Positions 46,880 to 56,269 of a DNA stretch of 64,000 nt are shown here, piece by piece. The stretch comes from Isoetes taiwanensis. Lineage: Eukaryota; Streptophyta; Lycopodiopsida; Isoetales; Isoetaceae. A program made the translations under genes and the position numbers. The notes below the pieces were generated by a model. It ran no database searches and was not told the origin of the DNA. It saw only the letters and a program-made list of their open reading frames with translations. The stretch's first letter is position 1; each line of letters begins with the position of its first letter. The stretch covers positions 373,910 to 437,909 of the forward strand of contig JAJEKV010000147.1 of assembly GCA_021234155.1 (NCBI GenBank), written 5' to 3'.

Positions 46880-47489
46880 CATAATCAAACAAGTTCTCGC
46901 CTCGCCAAAGATGCAGCAACATACTCTGCTTCAGCAGTGGAAAGTGAAACATATCGTTGCTTCCTACTCATCCAAGACACCATAGATTTTCCAAAGAAAA
47001 AACATCAACCACTTCTTGATCTATATGTGTCTGGACAACCATCCCAATTTGCATCTGTGTACCCAAGCAATCTGAAAGTATTCGAGCCTTGTCTTTGTCT
47101 CGTTTGACCTGAATACCTAAACATGAGCATATTTCCCCCATGTCCACCATCTCAAATGCAGAAAAGAGTCTTCTCTTGATTGCTTGCAAGTATTCCATGT
47201 TATTAGATACCAAGATAGTATCATCCACATAAAGCGCAAACACCACAAAGTGTTCTTGACACTGCTTTAGATACACATTGCAATTTCAAAACCTTCTGAT
47301 TGATTCATATATCACTTCACTAAGATCTCCATTAAGAAACGCAGTTTTGACATCCATTTGATGTATAAGAAAACCAAATTGAGCAGCAAATGCTAGCAAT
47401 ACTCTCAAGCTAGTGAGACGCACGATGGGTGAGAAGGCTTTCCTCATAATCGATTCCATCCCAAGTACCCTTGTTGATAAGAGATTCAA
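46880..47489 (-). pseudogene. Copia reverse transcriptase / RNase H remnants
   Basis: Segments at 47489-47286 (IHQMDVKTAFLNGDLSEVIY) and 47276-46968 (ALYVDDTILVSNN, the YVDD active site, then DMGEICSCLGIQVKRD) are separated by a frame break. RNase H remains follow to the left, with STAEAEYVAASLA near 46900. Catalytic motifs are recognisable but the frame is broken and most of pol is missing. Confidence 0.88.
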
Positions 47490-47639
47490 ACTCAGTTTCC
47501 ATGGCCATGCGCCAATTTCTTACTTGTAATGAAGGCATAGCCTCTTTCACCACGTAATCGCTTGATCATTTTACTAATCTGCCACTATACTTTTAAACAC
47601 TTGTGAAGACTTGGGATTTTGTAGAGATCTACGTGATAA

Positions 47640-48587
47640 ATTATCTACAAATAAGATGAAATAACGTGCACCACTCAAAGCATAAGGTAGTAGGCCACAT
47701 CAGCATGCACAAGCTCGCAAAGATAAATTGCACACTTCCCTTTTGCATTGAAAGGAGGGCGATGTTGCTCCCCAACAGCACATGCCTCACACGTTGCTTT
47801 CCAATAGCACACACCTCATGTATTGCTTCCCAACAGCACATGCCTCATATACATCCATTGATGCAATGCTTCTCAATAATAGACCATTAACAGTTCTATC
47901 AGAGGCCATAATAACATATCCACATACATCCATTGATGCAGTACTACTCAATAATAGACTACCATCAGTTCTATCAAAGGTTATAGAATGCTAGACCATC
48001 AACACTTGCAGTTCATAGCATTTACATCCATTAATACAAATAAGGTACTGGCACAATCATCCAGACATAGTGCAACATTGCAATGTGCATTACATGAAAT
48101 ATTTTCAAGCACATGCAATGCTAGATGCCCTATTGATAGTAGCTAGAAGTCACATCATATCACTAAGCATATTTTAGTAAGATCTAACCAACTAAGCTGC
48201 AAAGCGGGCGGCGATCAACAATTATGCAGGACTAAAATTCACTGTAGTTGGTTCATGACTTACTGAAGCAGCAGCATCTTTGGATCAATAACAAACATGC
48301 CTGGATCAAGAAGGACCTGTTTCGACCAACAAGACTACAAAGCAGGCAGTTAATAGTTTAAAAAGATATGCACAGAATACTTTTGTGTGGAACACCTATT
48401 AACCGCTGATTCAACAGATCTTTTTGAGAAAGCTACTGACTATAGCCGATCATCTAAGAAATTCCAATTGAGCTCTTAAGAATAAAAGAAAGCATAGCAG
48501 CGAACCAGCTGATAAACGTGCGTGTCTTTCTACTATGATAGATTCGCAAAGTCTAAAAACTTATACAGCAGGCTAATTTGATTTAAT
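47640..48587. repeat. Non-coding interior of the short Copia element with tandem units
   Basis: Between 47775 and 47860 a unit of about 33 bp with CCAACAGCACATGCCTCA recurs, and ACATCCATTGATGCA units with the following 50 bases are repeated at 47856 and 47928. No protein motif is seen. Confidence 0.5.
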
Positions 48588-48599
48588 GCTCTGATACCA

Positions 48600-48780
48600 T
48601 GTTAAACTTACTAATTTACTATGAAAATACAAGAGACAAGTATGCACCACAATGTAAGGCACGCACATTGAATGATATGTGTTACACTATATAGTACCAT
48701 AAAAGTAAAAGGTAAAGACGCTCATGTTGCCTTTTTTATAAAGGCATGCTGCCTTCCTACTAAAAGCAGCTCGGCTAACA
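48600..48780 (-). repeat. 5' LTR of the short Copia element
   Basis: TGTTAAACTT...CTAACA on the plus strand; next to the primer-binding site on its left. Confidence 0.85.
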
Positions 48781-48785
48781 GGAAC

Positions 48786-50034
48786 TATGATTCATGCAAA
48801 AACAGAGAATGACAGCCTTAGATAAATTTGATTTTTGGTTTGCTAAATCCAGATTCTTGGTTCAAATCCTCATGGACTCTTCATAGTTGCAGGGCGATCT
48901 TGTTTTCCATCCGTTTTGAGCTTGTCTCTTTTTGCCATCACAGATCTGGTAGGAACGCAATGGACTTCTCAAAACATAGGTTTTTTCGGGACATAGAACC
49001 CTCCAAATCTGGCATTTGGCATATACTGTCTGAAACAAGTCTTGCTTGCAGCGAATCGGCTATTCAAACTTGGTCGATCGCCATAGCCAGTTGCTTTGTT
49101 TCAATTTTCTTTGTCTTCCTATAGATGCAGAATATACCTCATTTCATGGACAAAGAACTGCCCTCTGACCACGAGCAGAAACATAGAATTCTGGCCCTCA
49201 CTTCGTTGAGCAGATTCTCTGACCTCACTGAGCAGATATATGGATATCGTTTCCTTTTCTAAGTTGGAATTTCGAGGAGAAAAACTTGTTTGCTTTTTCT
49301 TATTTGATGATCACCGATGTTCAACCTCGCAGAAGGCTGTTGCACATTTGTTTTGTTGCTCACATTAGGGTGGATTTGGGGTCTCAAAATGGCTCATATC
49401 TTGGGTTAAAGATTTCCACGTCAGATTTGCGCCTCGTTTACGAAAGTCAGTATTAGTTGGCAGGTAGAAGAATGAGCAGGCTTACTTGGCATCCACATGG
49501 CGTATTTTCATAGGGGATGTCTGCGCTTTTGTTGCAACCATATTAATGGCCCGTATTTTTCGAGAATCACTTCGCCGCCCAAAACAATGGTGAGTTTGAC
49601 TGCCTACTGTCAGCGTCACCAACTCCCTTGTCAAATTTTGGTGCCAAACTTCTGTACTATCACTCCGGCGCCTCTACGTGCATCCTCTCCGCCTTCACTC
49701 CTCATCTGCAATCCATGCCTCCTATAATTTTTGTGTTCTTGCCTCATTTACAGAACTCCCAAGGTGAAGAAGTGGGAGGTTTTGTCTCAATAGGTTCGTG
49801 GGTGAGTATGCTACCATCAACGAGGGGTGAGCATAGAGTTTAGCGACAAAGGCGATCAGACATGCGGACACATTGGATAGGTAGGATAAAAGAGTTCAAG
49901 TTGAATTCTAGCGGCCGAAAAGTGGAAAATATAACAATACGACATGCATATACCCCTTCTGATATGGCCAAAGAGTTAATCTCCACCAAAAACAGCTTCC
50001 CAAAATTGCCCTCAAATGGTAACCACCTTAATCG
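48786..50034. other. Intergenic, no gene recognised
   Basis: Two ORFs of about 75-98 codons (48828, 49497) show no known motif. Nothing else is supported. Confidence 0.5.
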
Positions 50035-50035
50035 G

Positions 50036-50103
50036 ATCACACGACGCGAAGCTGTCTGTCAGCTATTTAAGTGCGTAGAAACAGTTTCGCGCCGTGTGAT
50101 CTC
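50036..50103. repeat. Short inverted-repeat hairpin, first copy
   Basis: GGATCACACGACGCGAA at the left pairs with TTTCGCGCCGTGTGATC at the right, 68 bp overall. A second hairpin with the same arms lies at 52163-52229 and a single arm at 52937. The right arm holds TTTCGCGC, which matches the E2F consensus, so a regulatory role is possible but unproven. Confidence 0.75.
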
Positions 50104-50259
50104 CTTATCTTTTCATTTCTTTCGTTGACACGTGTTTACAAACAAATTTATTGTGCAAGTTTATGTTTATCAGACGTCGTGGATGTCGTTCCGGCCGAAA
50201 GCATTAGTAGTGTCCTTGTCGTGTATCACATAGACATCGGAATTGTCCTTATTCAAGGT

Positions 50260-50640
50260 ATGGATGCCGTGACCTTGCGGGGTATAGGCATCTGGTTTTA
50301 CGAACATGATTACAACGTAAAGGTCAGGAAACCGAGCTTGAGGCCGGTTGAATTGCCCACTTTAAGTGATCTTTGTAAGCCACGGACTAATGAGAACAAT
50401 GTAATTGCAATGAAGAAATGCCTGGCTGATGAGGTGCAAGCGGGAATGTCTGAAAACGGAGGCGTGAGGATGAGTTTCAAAATCTTCACACAATTTGAGG
50501 TATTTGCTAATATATGGCGCAGGAAGTTCGAAAAGCTTCGAAGACATATACGTGCTTTCTCCCCCTTGCCGATTTTGTGGATGGCTTATTTTTGGTTCCG
50601 ACCTAGGATGTTCGATTCCACGAATCATCCGGTCAACTAA
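50260..50640 (+). CDS. Unrecognised 126-aa protein
   Basis: I do not recognise this protein. The ATG at 50260 is the first in frame; the frame is open upstream to 50071 without ATG, so a 5' exon is possible. It starts MDAVTLRGIGIWFYEHDYN, has an acidic to neutral middle (KKCLADEVQAGMSENGG) and a strongly basic segment ANIWRRKFEKLRRHIRAF followed by an aromatic stretch LWMAYFWFRP. No signal peptide is evident. It is the first of four small genes on the same strand up to 53148 and lies 157 bp after the hairpin at 50036-50103. Confidence 0.4.
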   Translation: MDAVTLRGIGIWFYEHDYNVKVRKPSLRPVELPTLSDLCKPRTNENNVIAMKKCLADEVQAGMSENGGVRMSFKIFTQFEVFANIWRRKFEKLRRHIRAFSPLPILWMAYFWFRPRMFDSTNHPVN

Positions 50641-50798
50641 CTTAGTGCCGCGTAGTTAAGTCCTTCTTTAAGTTCAGATACTTTCTTCCAAAACAATATT
50701 TATACGTTAATTGTCAACTACAACGAAGGAAACAGAAAAACACAACTTTTTGGGAGCCGTTTGAGGACTAGACACTCCGATGTGATAGATATTCGAGT

Positions 50799-50948
50799 AT
50801 GGCGAGGGGAGGAAGTCATTTATACAGCCACATGGAAATTGAATGGCCATTATCAGAGCTAAGAGTGCTAATGGAGACAGAGGAGATTGCTAACGACTTC
50901 CATTATTTCATGGCATTAGAGTTGGCTACAGGCAAGAGGAAAATGTAA
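50799..50948 (+). CDS. Small unrecognised ORF (49 aa)
   Basis: ATG to TAA, 50 codons with stop. It is Glu-rich in the middle, with HMEIEWPLSELRVLMETEE, and ends in ATGKRKM. It is too short to assign and may be a chance ORF, but it lies between two larger ORFs on the same strand and 254 bp before the H3-like gene. Confidence 0.25.
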   Translation: MARGGSHLYSHMEIEWPLSELRVLMETEEIANDFHYFMALELATGKRKM

Positions 50949-51176
50949 AGTTTAGTGAGTTCGCGATCAACAAGAAATTGTCTATCGCCTAGCGCTTTGA
51001 ATCTCGGTTTTTTATTTGTGTTTTTGTCCGATGTTTTTTTAGGGTTCCGTATTTTGTCCGATATTTTTTAGGGTTCCGTACAATTATTTAAAAAAGTTAC
51101 CATTATATTTTACTTTTAACTTCTGTTTTTTACTATTTATCTCTTGCTAGTTGTCTATTTCTGTCAGTGTTCATAG

Positions 51177-51183
51177 TATAAAG
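51177..51183 (+). promoter_or_regulatory. TATA-like element before the H3-like gene
   Basis: TATAAAG lies 20 bases before the ATG at 51203. The spacing would leave almost no 5' leader, so the match may be fortuitous. Confidence 0.3.
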
Positions 51184-51202
51184 TGCCATCCGCTGAGAAG
51201 AC

Positions 51203-52024
51203 ATGGCTAGAACTAAGCAAACCGCAAGGATCCATCCAGGTGGTGTAAGGCCAGGTGATTATATTAGTCCGCCTCCTTCATCCACATCTGAATCTGAAGT
51301 CTCTGATAGAGATTCTCCTCCTCCAACCATGCCTAACAGAAGCTGCGGAAAAGAATTCCGCATGACAGACGGTGGGAGAAGTAGCTCGGCAGTAAGTAGG
51401 GAGGTGCACTCCGGTTCGGAGACGGAGGATGAAAATGTGAGAGATCGCCGAGCAGAATATGACGTCGGATTAGTTATTGGACAGCCGCCTCTTCTTGCTC
51501 TTCCTGCTCCTCCTGTGGATGCGCCAGGACCTTCAAATCAAAGGAGGAGGCCCAACGCCAGAAAGGGAAAGGCGACCAGAAATGTGACGAGACGGCCGGA
51601 AGAGTCGGTCGAGCAATAGCTTGCAAATGCTGAGGTGGGTGAGGGTAGTGGCTGGAAGCGGAAGATGAAGCCTGGCATTAAAGCACTTCGCGAGATTAAG
51701 AAGTATCAGAAGAGCACTGAGATGGTCATTCCGCAGCTCCCATTTGCGAGACTCATGAAAGAGATTCGGCAAGAGTGTGGTGCGACACATCATACCAGTT
51801 ACAGAATTCAAGCAACTGCCTTAAATGCTCTTCAAATGGCTTCGGAAGCAGTTGGTTTCGGTCTGTTCGAGAACTCGCAGCTTGCAGCAATACATGCCAA
51901 GCGGGTGACTGTCATGCCCAAGGACATGCGCCTGGTCTTATGCATAAGGGATCCTGAGTACTATGGTCAAAATTTTATGGCTGAATACAACAAGACGAAA
52001 GACCCCCCAGAAAAAAGGCCGTGA
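51203..52024 (+). CDS. Divergent histone H3-like protein with long N-terminal tail and an in-frame stop
   Basis: The first part (51203-51619, 138 codons) begins MARTKQTAR, exactly the start of histone H3, then departs (IHPGG instead of the K9 region) into a Ser/Pro-rich, acidic tail of over 100 residues. A TAG at 51617-51619 closes it. In the same frame the sequence continues to 52024 with a histone fold: [47 protein letters not shown] and [21 protein letters not shown], matching H3 helices in order. Loop 1 is about four residues longer than in canonical H3, as is seen to a smaller degree in CENH3. A C-terminal extension of about 20 residues follows. No intron is needed or obvious. It could be a pseudogene, read through, or two proteins. 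Canonical H3 is about 135 aa; this would be about 273. Confidence 0.75.
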
Positions 52025-52162
52025 AGTGCCTTTGTATTTTTTTCATATGTATAATATTCTTTAATGTAATGGCTTTCCTTATAAGCGTCATCTCTTAGTC
52101 CATTTCTTTCTTAGAAGCCTAGGTTCGCACTTTGTATTTTTTTTTTTTTAAGGTTATACGTG

Positions 52163-52229
52163 AGGATCACACGACGCGCAGCAAGCATTGTGCTTTTTTT
52201 TTGCACATACTAGTTTTCGCGTTGTGTGA
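52163..52229. repeat. Short inverted-repeat hairpin, second copy
   Basis: GGATCACACGACGCGCA at the left pairs with TTTTCGCGTTGTGTGATCC at the right. The arms match those at 50036-50103; the loop is different and T-rich. Confidence 0.75.
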
Positions 52230-52379
52230 TCCAACCCTAACCTTAACCCTAAAATGTACGGACAGATCTCCCCACAACGGCTGTGTCCCCTTTCATAATC
52301 GACAACAGCTACTTGAGTTCAGAAGTGACAGCGCCTTACCGCTCCTAAACATCTTCTTGCATTCATCGTCTGCTTCGCC

Positions 52380-53148
52380 ATGGATTGTTATGTGGAGTTC
52401 TTAGAATGGTATGCATCTGCCCCACATGACAACGAGGAAGTTGCGCCGACTGCGATTTATCCATTCTATTGTAAGAAGTTGGACATCATGGGAAACAGTG
52501 GCGAGCTTGGATGTTATCGCGAGGTTGCTTTAGCTTTCAGCCGGACCGCTTGGGCTCATCGGACGTCCTTTGCAGATGTTCCTGGGTCGTGGATTCCAAA
52601 ACCAGCTCTAAAGGAAGCGGCTTCCCATTTGCAAGCAACGAAGACGTTTTTCAAGAATGCTGCGCAGCGGGCTCCTCCTGGCTGCGTCCTTGTACTTAAG
52701 AAGGTAACTTATATCTCTTTGCCATTTGCATTTACTAGTTATTGCATTCTACTCGGCCAAATCGAAGATACACTGGAAACAATAAAATCTTTAAGCCAAG
52801 GGGGGTCAGTTATGTGTGATGATGCTGACTGTCTAAGTTCTTATTTTTTAGACCTCGTTTTTTGCGATTGAAGACTGGAGCATATTCGTGAGTCAGTTGG
52901 ATCCTTATCCACACATCTTTTGGAGCTTCCATATTGCGTGGATCGCACGACGCGAAATTAAGGTGTACAATTTGTATGCCCCAGCCCAATTCGCTTCATG
53001 TGAACCGAACGTCCGTACTAGCCTTGTTTTTGAAATTTGCAACGTGCATATGGAAATCGAAAGTCCATTCTCCTACAATCCATACTTTTATACATTAAGC
53101 AAATTCAAATTTCGAATTGTAGGCGGCGGGAAGCCTGTATTGGGATAA
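52380..53148 (+). CDS. Unrecognised protein, two exons (206 aa)
   Basis: I do not recognise the family. ATG at 52380; exon 1 to 52703 ends AAG before GTAACT, and exon 2 starts at 52852 after TTTTTTAG. The phases match, giving 206 codons. Without splicing the frame would still be open to 52871 (163 aa), so the intron is an inference. Exon 1 has YPFYCKKLDIMGNSGELGCY and SFADVPGSWIPKPALKEAA; exon 2 is aromatic-rich (HIFWSFHIAWIARREIKVYN). One arm of the hairpin motif (GGATCGCACGACGCGAA) lies inside exon 2 at 52937-52953. The 3' end of the coding region is partly repeated about 130 bp downstream. Confidence 0.45.
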
Positions 53149-53275
53149 AGTAAAGATCCCAGTTTATGAACTTTTAAGGCGCAGTCGCAGCACCTCGAAA
53201 TGAAAGTCTGATACAAAGCTTCAACCTACACATTCAAATTTTGAAATGTAGAAGGCGGGAAGCTTGTATGGGAAT
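53101..53275 (+). repeat. Direct repeat of about 45 bp at the 3' end of the unrecognised gene
   Basis: ATTCAAATTT-GAA-TGTAG followed by GGCGGGAAGC-TGTAT occurs at 53103-53145 and 53230-53270, with several differences. Confidence 0.7.
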
Positions 53276-53629
53276 GGCCTCTAAATAAAAATAGCGCAAG
53301 ACAAGAATCGGTGACGCGCACGCTTGGTATCTGACAAACTAAGAGACACCGTCATGTGTTGCCGGCATGCTATAATGCAAGTGGCTTTTTAGAAGCGCCA
53401 CGTGTTGCATTAGTCTGTCTGACAACCAACAGAATTAAATATATATGGCGCCATGAATGTGCGATCCCCCTTATTCTGGGACAATATTCCAAGTAAATCT
53501 GTAATTATGAGAGTTTAGTATCCTAGGTGGAATGGGGAAAAAGGAGCGGAAATATGACGTGGAATGGCTGATAGGAGGCTGTTTTGAGACCCCAAATCCT
53601 ACCCAAATGTAAACTAATTCATTTCTGTA
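53276..53629. other. Intergenic, no gene seen
   Basis: Includes an imperfect inverted repeat around GCCACGTGTTGCAT at 53348-53412. Otherwise featureless. Confidence 0.45.
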
Positions 53630-55247
53630 AACTTCAGGATTTTACCAATTTCTGGCCGCAATCAGCTGTGTCGGAGTTCCAGCAGTTTTGGTTCCGTATT
53701 TAGCAGTTGATCTCAATCTGAGCTACCAAGATGCACTCATAATCTCAACTTTATGGTCAGGCACTGCAAATATAGCAACACAAATGGTGAAGGAATTCGT
53801 TAAACCGTTTTGGGCTGTAGTTTTATTGCATTTTGTAAATCTACTGGTAAATTTTCTTCTGTGGGCATTGTGCATTTGCAAATGATGAGCGAAACTGAAA
53901 TTCGGTTCGTCACAGGGCACATTACTTCTCTGGGTTCCATGGGTTTCAGGGCAAAAAAAATCTTCTGATTTTGATTTCATTGGTTGCAAACCATCGCTTC
54001 CATTAATATGTCTGTTTCTGCTTATATGTGCTCTTGGAAGAAGCGGATATCAGAATTATTCTCCAATTCCGGCAGCCGCAGAGGAAATCGGAAGGCAAAT
54101 CGGAAAATTATTTCTCTGTGCCATTATTCCGACTACCTCGGTGATAACGGTTCTCCAAATCTGCTCTGTAGCTACAACCGTAGCTTGCTGTATTCTACTG
54201 TATTTTCCTACGGATTCCACAGGCTCAGCTCTACCGTATTTTCGTCAGGATTCTACGGCCTCCAATACTCCCCCTGATACGAATAACATAAGGTAGTCTA
54301 TTTCTATTTTAGTTGTTTTGGATATTGCTAATACTCACCCTCGTTGTTGCATTAGATGCCTTGGATATTCCTTCTGGCGACACGTATTCATTCCTATGTG
54401 CTCTCTGCACATGGCTATGTCTCTCGTCTGGAATATATTTCTACAACAAGGGTCTCTCATGGATGCAAATATAGGCTCCATTACATTTGCACCACAATCT
54501 CTGCTCGTATTTTACCTCATCTTCTCAATCTTAACTACCATAATCGTACGGCAGCACAGACTTGGATTTGTGGAAGGTATAGAGATGCCATTTGGGTGGG
54601 GGCTTTCTCTACTTGCCATAGTCTTTGGATTTATTCTTCAGATTCCAGAGTTGTTCCCCATTGGAAGGTTATCAATATGGTGGCAAATACCTCAGTATTC
54701 TATCCTTGGGATCGCAGATGTGCTAGTTAACAACAATGAGCATAATCTCTTAAGGTCCAAGGAATTGAGAAATGTCTTGAACATAACTAGTGAAGCCTTT
54801 GGTGACTATATCATTACTTTTCTCCTCTTGTTCAACAAGAGAGGGCATCTTTGCATAATCTTCTTATTAATTTTCATTATATGTATAATTTCTTTTATAC
54901 TCTTTCTCTACGGGAGCAAACCATTACCCCAAACAACGTCTGCTGCAGTTGTTGGTCCTCCTTGTGATGTGGCTCCTTTAGCTTCCTCTCATAGTATATC
55001 TCCGTGCATTTCCCAATCTGTCCTTTCGCCAGTTACACCCCTTGATATGGTGTCACTTGTTCTCCATGTTGATTCATCTGCTCTTACGCAGCACAAGGTA
55101 GAGGTTGTGGAGCCTTCTTCTCATCTGGTTCTGTGTCGAGCACCACCAGATGTGGTTTATCCTATTTCAGATATAGAGATGTCTCAGTGTGCAATTGCGC
55201 CTTTTGTTTTTAATGTTGCTGGTTATGCTCATGTTTCAAACTTCTAG
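53630..55247 (+). pseudogene. NPF/POT-family (NRT1/PTR) transporter, partial or decayed
   Basis: NPF proteins are 12-helix plasma-membrane or vacuolar transporters of nitrate, peptides or hormones. Three blocks are visible. 53636-53885 reads VPAVLVPYLAVDLNLSYQDA then STLWSGTANIA, like the region after the first helices. About 53949-54293, after an AG, reads LPLICLFLLICALGRSGYQN and further hydrophobic sequence. About 54312-55247 is open for about 310 codons with QGSLMDANIG, SIWWQIPQYSILGIADVL and FGDYIITFLLLF, matching the C-terminal helices. An extra Ser/Pro-rich tail of about 100 residues ends it. Several helices between the second and third blocks seem missing and no ATG start was found, so it is probably a truncated copy. 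The last block may be transcribed. Confidence 0.6.
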
Positions 55248-56269
55248 TGGAATTGTAATTCTTGTATGCAGTTCAATTTATGATCTGTATTTGAATGTCT
55301 CGTGTAAATTGCAGATTTTCCTAAGTAGCCATTGTTTCTTAGAATAAGAATGAGAATGATTTTTTATCGTCCACTGAGGCCAATCGGCCTAGTGAGTCTT
55401 CATATACGATTCACAGATTTCTCTTGTTTGCATGAGGGAGTAATGGTCTAAAAAAATCAACACCCCAAACAATGAAACACCCCAAATTATAACATATAAA
55501 GTTGTAGAGATCATATGGCTTAACTCAATGCTAAACTTACCACCACAAAGCAACTTATCCCAGAGCCAACGTCATACATCTAAGTATACTAAAACAAAAC
55601 GGTAAACTAATCTAACAAAAACACTATCCTACGAATGGAGCCATCGCAGCTTCAAGGAGAGGCAAATCCTGCGGCTGTCCACCTCCACCAATCATACATC
55701 AACATCGCAGAAATTTTGGTTTAAACTTTTACTTGAAACTCTTTTGAAATGCGATGTAATACGGTTTGAGTAGGCTTATTATTATCGAGTGAGGATATTG
55801 TAGAGCCAAACTAGTAATTCATTTATGAGGTGGCAGCCATCACACGATTTTTGGAAAGAAAAATAATAAGCTGTGCAGATGAGGCCAAGTGATTAACTAG
55901 ATTTTAGTTGCCATCTCTCATAAGGCTGTCCCAATGCCATCTCCCAAATACTCGTCCTTAAAAGAAAGTTCTTTCTTGATCTTGTCAATCATTTAAATAC
56001 TTTGATTGTTACTGCTTAGATGGGCCCAACATACTCCATCAGCTGGGCCAGAACGTGTTGCAACTGCTAATAATATATATTTTCATTAAAGCTTTCTCTA
56101 AGGATATCATACATACATATGGTACAGAACGCTTGAGATAGATTACAACAGTAGTGGTGCTTTCTCAGAGCTTTGATGTCGCTGGGCAGATTCCATCATG
56201 CCTCCCTAAACAAACAAAACTGAATTTCCCATTAACTGGATCTCCTTATCCAACCTTCAGCGAACAATT
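55248..56269. other. Downstream region of the PAS/LOV gene (parent of the duplicated segments)
   Basis: From 55516 onward this is the sequence copied at 39409 and partly at 45362. It includes the 3' untranslated region of the minus-strand gene. No other gene is seen. Confidence 0.7.

Larger units (their letters stand above)
46368..48780 (-). mobile_element. Short degenerate Copia element with 180-190 bp LTRs
   Basis: LTRs at 46368-46560 and 48600-48780 share AATTTACTATGAAAA and GCTCATGTTGCC and end in CTAACA. GGAAC flanks both sides (46363-46367 and 48781-48785), a 5-bp target duplication. On the minus strand the primer-binding site TGGTATCAGAGC (48588-48599) directly follows the right LTR. 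The interior is only about 2 kb and holds broken reverse transcriptase and RNase H, so gag, protease and integrase are deleted. Confidence 0.88.
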
